64,000 nucleotides of DNA. It comes from Eublepharis macularius. Lineage: Eukaryota > Chordata > Lepidosauria > Squamata > Eublepharidae. The stretch's first letter is position 1. Every line of letters begins with the position of its first letter. Below, piece after piece: positions 55,005 through 64,000 of this stretch. Location of the stretch: the NCBI RefSeq assembly GCF_028583425.1, contig NC_072801.1, forward strand, positions 24,820,001-24,884,000, given 5' to 3'. The notes under the pieces were generated by a model. It made no database searches. It had not been told where the DNA came from and was given only the letters and a program-made list of their open reading frames with translations. A program made the translations under genes and the position numbers.

Positions 55005-55640
55005 TATTGGAGCTCTGTACTGAGTCTGACCATTGGTCTATCAAAGTCGGTCTTGACTACTTGGATTAACAGTGGCTATCCAGGGTCTTTGGTGGAGGTC
55101 TTTGACATAAACACCAATCAGAAGCTACCACAGAACTAAATCAGAAGAAAAGATTGTATACCCCCCCCCCCGTGGTATACAATAAATAGTATAAATATAG
55201 ATTATTTCAACAAATGCAAAAAGTGCTGATGTGCCAAAGTGCTACAAGAACAATTAGTCAATTTCCTAAATATCATATACGAAAGTCAATAAATAGATGG
55301 TCAATAAATAACATGAGTTATAACGGCCAAGATACACAGTATAAAACAGACATACAAAATATTCACATATCAACCTCAGTCTCAATGATAAAGTGAAATG
55401 TATGGAATAATAATTTTTTCTTCTCTCCTACTGCAGCAAAAGAATGCATGCACTCGAACATAAAGCATCTTCTTGGATCCGAGGTAAGTAAACAATCTTA
55501 AAGTATAGTGGCCTAATCAGCTTTTAATTCTTGTTTTACAGGTTACCTCTGACATACTACCTAACTAGAGATGCTGAGTATTCAACCTGGCACTCTCTGA
55601 ATGTAAAGTAGATGCTCCTCCACTGAGCTACAACCTCTCC
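55005..55640 (-). repeat. tRNA-derived SINE (family T) split by an AT-rich insertion
   Basis: The body at 55005-55108 ('ctgagtctgaccattggtctatcaaagtcgg', 'tccagggtctttggtggaggtctttgacat') continues at 55556 as 'actacctaactagagatgctgagtattcaacctgg' and 'ctccactgagctacaacc'. Confidence 0.7.
55109..55546. mobile_element. Unclassified 438-bp AT-rich insertion
   Basis: It separates the two halves of the SINE. CTTTGACAT (55100-55108) and CTCTGACAT (55547-55555) agree at 8 of 9 and look like a target duplication. It contains a 10-bp stem, ATTGTATACC/GGTATACAAT, around a C-tract at about 55154-55183. No terminal repeats or coding capacity were recognised. Confidence 0.5.
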
Positions 55641-55644
55641 TTAA

Positions 55645-56010
55645 AAAAATCTGCCTTACACCATTGGTTTATTGTCTACTCTAAATGGCAACAGAGCTCC
55701 AGGTGTTTGGGGGATCTTTCACACAACCTACCACTTGATCTTTCTAACTGGAAATACTGGGGGTTAAGCCTGGGATCTTTTGTATACCATGCAGATGTTC
55801 TGTCCCTGAGCCCTGGCCTCTTCCCAAATGAACCTGCCTTACCTTGAGCCAGACCATGGGTCTATTGAAGTCAGTATTGTCTACTCTGATTGGCCTTGGT
55901 ATCTCAGGTCAAGGTCTCCTACCTGATCCTTCAAACTGGAGATGACAGGGTTTGAACCTGGGACCTTCTACATGCAAAGCAGACGCTCTGCCACTGAGCC
56001 ACAGCTCCTC
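55645..56010 (-). repeat. Two tRNA-derived SINEs (family T) in tandem
   Basis: Two minus-strand copies, about 55645-55830 and 55835-56010, have body segments 'ctactctaaatggcaac', 'tcacacaacctaccacttgatc' and 'ctactctgattggcc', 'ggtttgaacctgggaccttctacatgc'. With the split copy just before, they form a cluster of three in one direction. Confidence 0.75.
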
Positions 56011-57134
56011 CTTCACTACTAAGCCAAGGATAGGGCTTCTTAAACACATCCATACCTGCTAATTGGTCTGGAAGTACGAGATAACAAATCACACATCCAT
56101 GCTTTCCCCTCTTATTAAGAGAGGAAACAAAACCCACCTACCCTGTGCGAGTCCTGGATGAGAAGCAAGCATACTGTAACATTTGATGTCGACATTTAAC
56201 CATATTAGATCCTCCACATCTAACACAATTTAGCTATTAAGTGATATGCAATGGTATTTGCATTTTGACAGCAAGCACAACAAGCTATTTTGTATCTGAC
56301 TGTGTATGATAGAAGGCAACAGGTATTTTAGTATAATCAATGCTATTTGGTAATTAACTTACAATGGTTAAGTGTTCTTTAAAATCTTCTTGTCACAAAC
56401 ACTCACACAAAGTAGATTTTAAAAATCCTTTGGATAAACCACCTTGATATAAACTAGACACAAACAAGTACACGAAAGACGAACAGCAATTCTTGAGTCA
56501 CGTTCCCACGCTCAGGCATATCAGTTTTGTAAAATTTCAATTAGATTTTGTTTTGCAGGTTCTCTGGTTAAGCTAATGGGATGTGCTGCAAACCGCGGTG
56601 TTGTTCAGAACCCCTTGTAGGCAAAATGAAGCAATGATCTCTGCGGAGTATCCTCCCCCCATACATAAGTACCTAAAAACACAAAGACATGCTCATTGCA
56701 GAAAATGCAGTTACTGGGGCAAGGGAACGTAATACTTATAGCAAGGAAAACACAAATGAATTTGGGATAAGCATAAATAGGATGCTCTCGATTCCATTAG
56801 CAAGAAGCTGCCTTTTCTGCCTATACCTCATTATTATGAGCATGGGGGAAACGTCAGCAGCTCACAGATTTGGACAGCCCCATAGCTCTTTGCAGCAGTA
56901 TGGGGAAAAAACACCCTGTGGTAAGTCGTCCAGAAACTAAACAACCCACATATACATGTGGCTCCATAAATTATATATTCAGGCAGTTCAGAAGCAGCCG
57001 GGTTGCCCCTTGCAAGGAAGGACATTTGTCACAGGTCTGCAGGAACGGCAGGCAAGCTAGCTTCTATTCTGTACTGAAGAAAGTTCTCGGTTTTCCCCCC
57101 CGAGATCCAAGGCATGGATAACTTGTTCTGTTAG
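56011..57134. other. No recognised feature
   Basis: No repeat or exon recognised over 1.1 kb. Confidence 0.35.
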
Positions 57135-57388
57135 GACACATTGGACCACAGTATTGATTCATTTATGTCTTTCAACTATACCCACCTTCCTCCCCAACCA
57201 GGACCCAAAGCAGCTTGCGTTGTTCTCCTCTCCTCACAACGACTCTGTGAGGGAGGTTAGGCTGCGAATGAGTGAGTGGCCAAAGGTCACCCAGTGAGTT
57301 TCCATGGCAGAGTGGAAATTCGAACCTGGGTCTCCTAGATCCTAGTCTGATACTCTAACCACTGCAGCACACTGCCTCTGAACCCAAG
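57135..57388 (-). repeat. MIR-like CORE-SINE, full length
   Basis: The tail 'ttcatttatgtctttcaactatacccacc', 'cctcacaacgactctgtgagggaggttaggctg', 'aaggtcacccagtgagtttccatggcagagtgg' and the head 'gaaattcgaacctgggtctcc...ctctaaccactgcagca' are in minus-strand order. Confidence 0.8.
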
Positions 57389-57459
57389 AAGAGGGGACAA
57401 ATGACAGATGGCTTTTGTGTCCATATGCTGTGTGTGAGCTTTCCAGAGGAGAGGGACTG

Positions 57460-57910
57460 TGGCTCAGCGGAAGAGCATCCACTTTACATGGAGATTGGAT
57501 CCAGAGGAGTTAGCTGTGTTAGTCTGTAGTTGCAAAATAGTAAAAAGTCCAGTAGCACCTTTAAGTCTAACCAACTTTATTGAGGCATAAGCTTGTGAGA
57601 ACCACAGCTCTCTTTGTCAGATTCATGCATAATAATAATAATAACATTCGATTTATATACCGCCCTTCAGGACAACTTAATGCCCACTCAGAGCGGTTTA
57701 CAAAGTGTTATTATTCATCTGATGAAGAGTGCTGTGGTTCTCGAAAGCTTATGAGTTAATCAAGTTGAATAGTCTTAAAGGTGCTACTGGACTTTTTACT
57801 ATTGCATGGAGAAGGACCCAGTTTTTTTTAAGGTACTGGGAATGTGAAAGACCTCGACCCAAGACCTTGGAGACCCTAAATAGACAAGACTGACCTATGG
57901 TCTAACCCTG
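57460..57910 (+). repeat. tRNA-derived SINE (family T) split by a foldback element
   Basis: The head 'gggactgtggctcagcggaagagcatccac' is at 57463-57493; the body resumes at 57804 with 'aaggacccag' and 'gaaagacctcgacccaagaccttgg', 'agacaagactgacctatgg'. Confidence 0.7.
57494..57803. mobile_element. Foldback repeat, family F, with 8-bp duplication and an inner SINE piece
   Basis: The arms 'agtagcacctttaagtctaacc' and 'gtcttaaaggtgctact', and 'aagcttgtgagaaccacagctctc' and 'agtgctgtggttctcgaaagctt', are inverted. ACATGGAG (57486-57493) and GCATGGAG (57804-57811) agree at 7 of 8. The loop (57628-57718) contains 'aataataacattcgatttatataccgcccttcagg...', a CORE-SINE-like module also seen at 12727. 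Confidence 0.65.
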
Positions 57911-58319
57911 TGTTAGCAGGGACCTCTTACCTGTATGAATATAGACTTCAGCACGTAGCACTTTAAGTGAAAGCTCCTTGTCCAGGCTAATGAATTGTAT
58001 TAGCAATTGATGCTGCCGAGTATTGTGGGTCGCGTGTCTGGTTGTCATGCTCAATATAAGTAATGGCGTTTTATAAATCACACTTAATGACATTGCTGTA
58101 AATATATCTACTGTTTATTGTGGTGCTAGTTAGTTTTCACAAAAATTCTTCGGTTTCTCTATTGTCTCGTCGTGATACTCTCCTGCTTGGCTACTACGGT
58201 CTAACTCAGCAGGAGCAGTTTCTTCTGCTCAATTTGACCAGCTGCCCCTAGAACGAGAACGCTGGGCCATGTGGACCTCGCTTTGAGCTACAAGTCAACC
58301 CTTACAGTCTGATATCAAA
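57911..58319. other. No recognised feature
   Basis: Nothing identifiable. Confidence 0.4.
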
Positions 58320-58675
58320 GCCAGCCATATCTCTTCTAACTGGCAGATGCCTTCAAGGGTCTTTCACATCATCTCCTACCTGATCCTTTTAACTGGAGCT
58401 GCCGGGGGTTGGACTTTGGACCTTCTGCATGCCAAGAAGTGGCTCCAGCACTCAGCCACAGCCCCTCTTTAAATGAAACTGATTTATACTGAATCAGGTC
58501 TATCAAGGTCAACCTTGTCTACTCTGGCTGGCAGCTGCTCTCCAGGGTCTCAGGAGGCGGCCTTTCACATCATTTGCTATCTGATCCTTTTAACTGAATA
58601 TGCCAGGGATTGAACCTGAGACTTTCTGCATGCAAGGCAAAGGCTCCACCACTGAGCCACAGCCTCTTGCTTATT
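58320..58675 (-). repeat. Two tRNA-derived SINEs (family T) in tandem
   Basis: Minus-strand copies lie at about 58320-58472 (5'-shortened) and 58473-58675. Both have 'tttcacatcat...gatccttttaactg' and the head 'cttctgcatgc...gctcca..cactgagccacagcc'. Confidence 0.75.
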
Positions 58676-58748
58676 CTTTTTGAAAAACAAATATGAAATG
58701 CTGTGTTTGCATCGCAAGGCTTGCTCTGTTGACTGATTGCACTACTGC

Positions 58749-58772
58749 ACACATACACACACACACACACAC
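58749..58772. repeat. (CA)n microsatellite
   Basis: An alternating CA tract with one T interruption. Confidence 0.9.
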
Positions 58773-59261
58773 CGGTTTGGTCTTTCCCAAACCATAAGAC
58801 CATCAGAGGAGGATCTGGGGCAGATGCTGCAACCATTCGTGGTAAGAAGTTTGGTGTCAAGGCCCACAGCAGCTCTCTGTCTCTAGACCTTCCAGTTCCA
58901 AGAAACCTCATGGAGCTATCTTTTTTGCTTTTCAGGACAACTACCTCATCCACTCCCCACTCTGGTTTTTCTCAAACCCTTTCTTGCACTTCACTGGAAG
59001 TGCCATGCGCACTGCATGTGCCATGCATACGACAGCATGTCACTAACAGGAAGAACATTTTGAAAATCAGAAGCGGCACATAAGTTAGATTTCCCTCCTC
59101 CATATTTCCTTTGAAGTCTTGCAGGGTGCACCCTCTATCTGTTTCTTGACTCTGGAGACAGATTCTTTCTAGCCACACAGCAAGGATATCTCAGCTGATA
59201 GATTCACTGCCCAGGCAACTTCGCTGGGGGAATCTGCCCTCCGACCCCAGGATCAAGAGGC
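58773..59261. other. No recognised feature
   Basis: Nothing identifiable. Confidence 0.4.
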
Positions 59262-59870
59262 TGGCTGTCCCTTGAAAGAACTATACAGCTTGGGACCAGC
59301 ACTGGGACCACCTATTCGCATACAAACCTGACCCAAAAAGTCATCTTCCAAGGCCCTGCTTTGGGCGCTCCTGCCTTTCGAGATTAGGCAGGTTGCAACC
59401 CAACAGAGGGCCTTCTCAGTCGTGGCACCAAAAATACAGAATCCTCTCTTCCCAGGGATTTTCATCTATCCCTTTCAGTTGTTGTCTTCCGCCAGTGGGT
59501 GAAAACTTTGTTTCATCTGGCATTCCCTCAATGAAACAAAGGTTATTTCTGTACGAGCTTTCATAAGTCATGCTCACTTCTTCAGACACGTAGAGATCAA
59601 ACTAGGAATCTTACTTGAGGGGGGGTGGATTAGAAGGGAAGAGTTGAAGTTAAGAGTGGATTCCATCATGACCCTCGATGATCTCGCCTTCCTGCCTGAG
59701 GTTTTAATCACTGTTTGTTTGTTTTTGTGTGCTTTTATATATGTATTTTAACTCTGGCTTTCATTGTCTTTAGGATGAGTTTTTATAATGCTAGTTTGAG
59801 CTGCCTCAGCGGCCTTGACGTGGTAGAAAAGTGTGGTACTCGCATTGTAAATAAAATAAAAATAAAATCT
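59262..59870 (+). mobile_element. L2-type LINE 3' region, interrupted
   Basis: The translation 'QQRAFSVVAPKIQNPLFPG' (about 59400-59460) fits the C-terminal LINE pattern RAFSVAAPRLWNSLP. The 3' end 'gtgcttttatatatgtattttaactc' and a tail 'gtaaataaaataaaaataaaa' follow at 59735-59870. Between 59535 and 59640 lies a short foldback-like piece ('cgagctttcataagtcatgctcacttcttcag'). Confidence 0.6.
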
Positions 59871-60754
59871 CTCTTTTAGAAAGACAGCGAAGCTCACCAT
59901 GTTGAGAAACTGATCTGGGGGAAAAAATCTAATCACCCTGCTGGGCTAATTTCATTTTGCTGTTAGATTTCCCTCGGTATGTCATTTTAGAAATATTGCA
60001 TACTTTTGTATGGTGCTTACACGGAAGCCCCTACAAGAGCTCTTTTGCTGGAAATTTGCAATTTTTTAAAAAAAAAACACAAAAAAACTAAACCATGATC
60101 TTCAATTATGTCACAGCTGTGCCTGCTACGAGATCCCTCCATTGGGACCCACCAGCCGAGTAAGTTTTAAAAGCTACATTTAGTGATCATTTCAACAGAG
60201 CTGCTTACTCAGGATCACTTTGCCAGGCTCCATTTTTACTGTCAAGCAATTTTACCAACGGGCTACTTAATCCCCCCGGCCTCATTATATAATGAAGAAA
60301 CGAGCACTCCAAACAATACATCGCATCATCGGCTGGGATTAAATATCACCTCAATCAATGTTGCTGTTCATCAGACAACACAGTCAATCATTTGACTGAG
60401 CAATGCTCCGAGTATTAGCTTACGGTTAAACATTCGCAACCTCGCAGGCTCCAGAATGTAGTAACAATAAAAGGAGAGGATAATGCTGGTTCACTTGATT
60501 CCCTGGCCAAGAATCTTGCCTGCACAGCAAGGTGCTGGGACCACAGACGTGAACCCCAGAGTCTTTACAAGGTAATGTGCTACCTAGGATATAGTTAGCA
60601 CTCAACTTCAAATGAAACAACAGACTTGTGCCTAAGCTAAACTGTAGACGGGAGCTTGAATGAACAAATGCGCCTCTGTACAGAAAGGAATGCCGACTCA
60701 TAAAAATCTACCATGAGAGGGAGAAAGCTAGACTAGAATGCTTTCTCTTGTTCA
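59871..60754. other. Unrecognised; candidate conserved block 60110-60420
   Basis: No repeat recognised. The block 60110-60420 holds 'cctcaatcaatgttgctgttcatcag' and 'gtcaatcatttgactgag' and looks like single-copy sequence suited to cross-species comparison. Function is unknown. Confidence 0.25.
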
Positions 60755-61135
60755 TGCTCGATTGTTATATGCAAGGGTTTTTTTTGTTTTGCAATGAGGA
60801 GCATTTGTGCATAATTAAATTGTGCAATTCGTTGCGGAGGGACGTCAAGCCAGCACAAGCACAGATGGCTTTCAAAGGGTTTAGGAATGGCCCGATACGC
60901 AGAGGAGAGGTCCATCAGCAGCTGCTATTAACCATGGTGACTAAATGGAACCTCCGCATCCAGCAGCAGTTAACCACTGAATTTCCGCATTAGGAGACGG
61001 CATCAAACAAAGCCCTCTGTGCCCTGTTGTGTAACCTCTCCAGGGCAAGTGGTTGGCCAGTGTGCGAGGCAGGACACAGGAAAAAATGGACCTCTAGTCT
61101 GATCCAGGAGGGCACCTCTTATGAGCAGTCTGAAG
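60755..61135 (+). mobile_element. CR1-type LINE 3' region with coding remnant
   Basis: The translation 'CIIKLCNSLRRDVKPAQAQMAF' (about 60807-60870) fits the C-terminal pattern of CR1-like ORF2 (K.WNSLP.DVV). It is followed by 'gaggtccatcagcagctgctattaaccatggtgac', 'ggaacctccgcatcc', 'ccctgttgtgtaacctctccag', 'tagtctgatccaggagggcacctcttatg'. This is the best-preserved member of the CR1-type group here. Confidence 0.65.
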
Positions 61136-61139
61136 CGAC

Positions 61140-61215
61140 AGAGACAAATAACCAGAAGGGAGCTTAGAGGCCATCTAGTCCAGCCCACTGCTCACTGCTG
61201 GAGATTCAAAGCTAG
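61140..61215 (-). mobile_element. CR1-type LINE end fragment
   Basis: 'agggagcttagaggccatctagtccagcccactgctcac' is the inverted CR1 3' end ('gacctta.aggtcatctagtccaaccccctgctca'). Confidence 0.5.
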
Positions 61216-61286
61216 GCAGAGGTCTGTCTTCTCCCTTGCTTTAGATGAGAACTAGGTTTTTGGAGGGGCACGATAGAAATCTATAC

Positions 61287-61683
61287 CAGGGGTCCCCAAT
61301 GTGCTTGTAGACGCCATGGAGCTCACCAAGTGTTTTTAGAAAGTGGATGAGACCAGGTAGGTCTTTTGTGCAGCAGGGCTTCTGACTGGCCAATGGAAAT
61401 CTGATTGGCTGTGTGGATTAAAATCAAGGAGTTGGGGGGCAGCAACTGCCACCCCAGTGATGGTTTTATTCTGTCTCTCACACACCCTTCTTTCCCAGTG
61501 CATTTTTTACAAAGTGACTCTTCTTGTACCCTGCGCTTTTCGGTGAGTGTGTGACCGTGCCTCCTGCGGCTTCTGTTTTGTGACTGGCTCTGCCTCCCAT
61601 GGTGGCCAGTTTGTGGTTGTGGCCATCACCCTGCAGCAAAATGCCAAAGGTGCCCACAGGCTCAAAAATGTTGGGGACCCCTG
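61287..61683. mobile_element. hAT-like element (family H6)
   Basis: A 397-bp element, CAGGGGTCCCCAATGTG to ATGTTGGGGACCCCTG, has ATCTATAC (61279-61286) and GTCTATAC (61684-61691), 7 of 8. The terminus is of the widespread hAT/Charlie kind. No transposase frame. Confidence 0.82.
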
Positions 61684-61726
61684 GTCTATACAATGATGAG
61701 AGAGACAGAGACAGAGAGTCAGAACA

Positions 61727-61748
61727 TCTCTCTCTCTCTCTCTCTCTC
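61727..61748. repeat. (TC)n microsatellite
   Basis: A pure CT/TC run following an AG-rich segment (61698-61718), able to form an imperfect hairpin. Confidence 0.9.
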
Positions 61749-61934
61749 ATAATGCTAGTATTCTGGACTAGAAGGTTATTCCAGGAAATTAATTTACTAC
61801 AGATTGGCAGTAAACACTAGGGAAACCAGCCAAAGAAAATTCTGCATTGCATAATATATGTTTAACATATAGAATTCCATTACCAAAAGTGGGGGGGGGG
61901 GGAAGTGGCTAAAAACTTGAATTGCTTTGAACAA

Positions 61935-62480
61935 CAAAGAGAGCGTGACTGGCCCCTAGTCACCCAGTGAGCTTCCATGGCAGAGTGGAGATTAGAAACT
62001 GGGTCTCCCAGATCCTGGTCTGATACTCTAACCCAGGGGTCATTTCGTAGAAAAAGAGCTGGAGGAACTCATTAGCATGACTCATTAGCATATGCCACGC
62101 CCATTGACAGCAGTGTGCCATTAGCATAACTGATTTGCATGTGCCACACACCCCTGACATCAGCTATCATGGCTGTTTTTAACCCAATCCTGGCCCATTC
62201 AGGGCCGAAATTGGGCCCAAAATGGCAAAAAGGGGCTGAAAAGGGGCCCAAAATGGTCAGGATCAGGCCACTAATGAGCGGGAGAGTGATCCACCACCTG
62301 TCAGAGGTCCGATCCGGGCCATTTTGGCCCCAATCCAGGCTGAAACGGGCCCAAAATGGCTGAGAGTCAAGTGGGCGAGGCCACCTGACATGTGACCTCT
62401 TTGGGGAACTGCCGGAACTGCGTTCCTGTGCATTCCCCCTTGAAATGAGCCCTGCTCTAACTACTACATCATATTGACTC
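61935..62480 (-). repeat. CORE-SINE split by an H2 element
   Basis: 'gtgactggcccctagtcacccagtgagcttccatggcagagtggag' and 'gggtctcccagatcctggtctgatactctaacc' (to 62033) continue after the insertion as 'actactacatcatattg' (62461-62480). Removing the insert and one duplication restores the SINE head. Confidence 0.75.
62034..62454 (+). mobile_element. hAT-like MITE, family H2, copy 2
   Basis: A 421-bp element, CAGGGGTCATTTCGTAG to TTGAAATGAGCCCTG, has CTCTAACC (62026-62033) and CTCTAACT (62455-62462), 7 of 8. It matches the element at 2589 over its length ('gaactcattagca', 'aaattgggcccaaaatgg', 'gccccaatccaggctgaaac') and has a small internal repeat of 'ggcccaaaatgg'. Confidence 0.9.
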
Positions 62481-63194
62481 TCAAATTTCTTCACATTTCA
62501 AATTTATTTATTTATTTAACCTAAGCAGGGTACTTGGCTGCCTTTTAGTACCTCCCTCCAGTCCCTACCTTCCTCACCTCACAACTTCTTCTGACTTCTT
62601 TGACATCACAAAGGTTCAGCCAATCAAAATGCGACATGTGGAACAAAGGCATTAACCAGAGCCTGTCAACCTTTCCAGCGACTGGAAGAAAAAGATTTTA
62701 TCATTCTTTTGATGGGAGAAAACAGGGATCAGTGAGATTTCACGTCTAGGGAAGGAGTTTGATTGAGACAAACGGGTCTGCAATTTTGAGAATCAAAGCT
62801 TTAAATGACTCCTGGGAGTGTGTTATTATTGATGGGAGTGGGCAGAAAATAAGCACTGTTCTTTATTTAGGAAACCTTCTCTGTTTCAAGTGTGCTTTAG
62901 CAAGGCTGAAGGGATTAAAAGGTTCTCAAACAGAGCAGCTTTACATACTCAACCCAACAGATTGTGCAATATTGCATGAAGTGTTAAATCCCACTGGATT
63001 GGCCTTGCCTTCAAGAATCCCATCACCATTTATTTCATTAAAGGACATGGTGGCAGCAGTGGGGAAAGCAGGCCTTTTGTCCAGCCAGGATCCTGGCTGG
63101 CCACAACTCTCTGGCCCATATACCACCATTTTCTTGGACTACATAGAGACACAGGGGTGACCAGTACAATCCCACACTATATGAACACACAAAG
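62481..63194. other. No recognised feature
   Basis: The 133-aa frame at 62759-63160 (starts MIETNGSAILRIKALNDSWE) has no domain I recognise. Neither splice context nor repeat identity supports a call. Confidence 0.3.
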
Positions 63195-63388
63195 CTGGCC
63201 TGAATCAGAACCCTTGGTCCATCAAAGTAAGTATTGTCTACTGGCAGCGGTTCTCTGAGGTCTCAGGCAGAGGCATTTCACATCACCTACCATGAGATCC
63301 TTTTAACTGGACATGCTGAGGATTGAGCCTGAGACCTTATACATGCCAAGCAGATGTTCTTAACTGAGCCACAGCCCCTCTCCACACC
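63195..63388 (-). repeat. tRNA-derived SINE (family T)
   Basis: 'atcagaacccttggtccatcaaagtaagtattgtctac', 'ctctgaggtctcaggcagagg', 'gaggattgagcctgagacc' and 'tgagccacagcccctctcc' are in minus-strand family order. Confidence 0.8.
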
Positions 63389-64000
63389 TAGGCAGCTACG
63401 GCTTCCACAGGGCAGAATCCGGACTAGTGCCAGAAAAATTAGTTAAAGGGAATGTCAGATGAATGAATCGGTCTCTTCTGACCACACCATCAGGACTGGC
63501 AACTGTGGTAGTTGGAACCTCAGGTTCATATATACAAGGATGCTCATGTGGACCCAGCCCACAGTTTAACCAGCACCCTCTTGACCTGTGAGCCTGCTGC
63601 AACGAATTACCCAACATGTCAACTCAGACAGATAGGCATATCTCCTGACTTGTTCTGGCCAACTGTGGGTAAAGAGGCTTTCTGTAATGTGTGAACTGAA
63701 ACTTTGAGCCTCCCTGTCTACCTTTAAAATAAATCCCCCTGCTTGTACCCATATGATACAGATCTCTCCCATCTGACAGAACCTGTTATATATCTACCAA
63801 CGGAACAGAACATTTGAGGCATCCAAAAAATAGAGTTGTTACTCGTGAAATCTTCTGTCCCCTGTGGGACAGGCGCCGTAACCATCCTTGCTGTTTCGGC
63901 CGCAGCAGACTAACACAGCTAGCTCTCCGGAAGTCTTCTCTCTCAGTGTCTCTTTTCACGGGCCGGTTGAGTGACAGGGACCTCTAATATTCTTACACTT
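63389..64000. other. Unrecognised, with a family F end piece
   Basis: 'gcagcagactaacacagctagctc' at about 63901-63925 resembles the end of foldback family F (as at 57500-57520, inverted). The remainder is unassigned up to the window edge. Confidence 0.35.

Noticed and set aside
62759..63160. 133-aa frame as a host exon
   Set aside because: No recognisable domain, no clear splice sites and no second exon nearby. I cannot exclude an unknown short exon.
8866..63388. Functional tRNA genes
   Set aside because: The A- and B-box-like segments belong to SINE heads; the acceptor and anticodon stems do not fold and each is followed by a SINE body.

Overview
The window looks like non-coding intergenic or intronic DNA from a vertebrate, most likely a squamate reptile (lizard or snake; a gecko-type lineage is possible but unproven). 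The basis is the repeat content: a Sauria-type SINE with a Bov-B-like tail, a MIR-like CORE-SINE family, another tRNA-derived SINE family, CR1- and L2-type LINE ends, a 5S-rRNA-derived SINE, an L1 and many hAT-like non-autonomous DNA transposons. I found no convincing host protein-coding exon, rRNA, tRNA, CRISPR array or prokaryotic feature. Nearly all short open frames are chance frames or lie inside repeats.

Layout. 1-10 kb: scattered CORE-SINE, CR1 and hAT pieces, a three-level nested insertion at 7.57-8.11 kb, a 5S-type SINE with perfect target duplications, and a tRNA-SINE pair with a hairpin MITE inside the second. 10-20 kb: a 367-bp foldback element, a putative solo LTR with a 57-bp minisatellite, two flanking hAT-like insertions, a five-copy tandem tRNA-SINE cluster (15.08-16.21 kb), a complete Sauria-type SINE and a GC-rich hAT-like element. 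20-30 kb: a 1.75-kb element with inverted termini and a 5-bp duplication, an L2 remnant, a fused pair of small hAT-like copies and a 47-bp minisatellite with alternating units. 30-45 kb: more MITEs, SINEs, an inverted Penelope-like fragment pair, a CpG-rich palindrome and stretches of apparently unique sequence. 45-64 kb: CR1, L2 and SINE remnants, a 5'-truncated L1 (52.3-54.7 kb) holding the only substantial coding frame (589 aa, minus strand), SINE clusters and two further hAT-like elements.

The strongest result is the density of datable DNA-transposon insertions. Seven copies of one hairpin MITE are present; six have perfect 8-bp target-site duplications and the seventh matches at 7 of 8. 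Two copies of a second family share its terminal motifs. A separate foldback group makes 5-bp duplications (CTGAG, CAATG, CTCAG, CTAAG/CTAGG) and has AGC-starting termini; I could not place it in a superfamily. The single-copy stretches between repeats are candidates for conserved non-coding DNA, but that cannot be shown from one sequence. Family names rest on recognition of sequence patterns, not on database searches.
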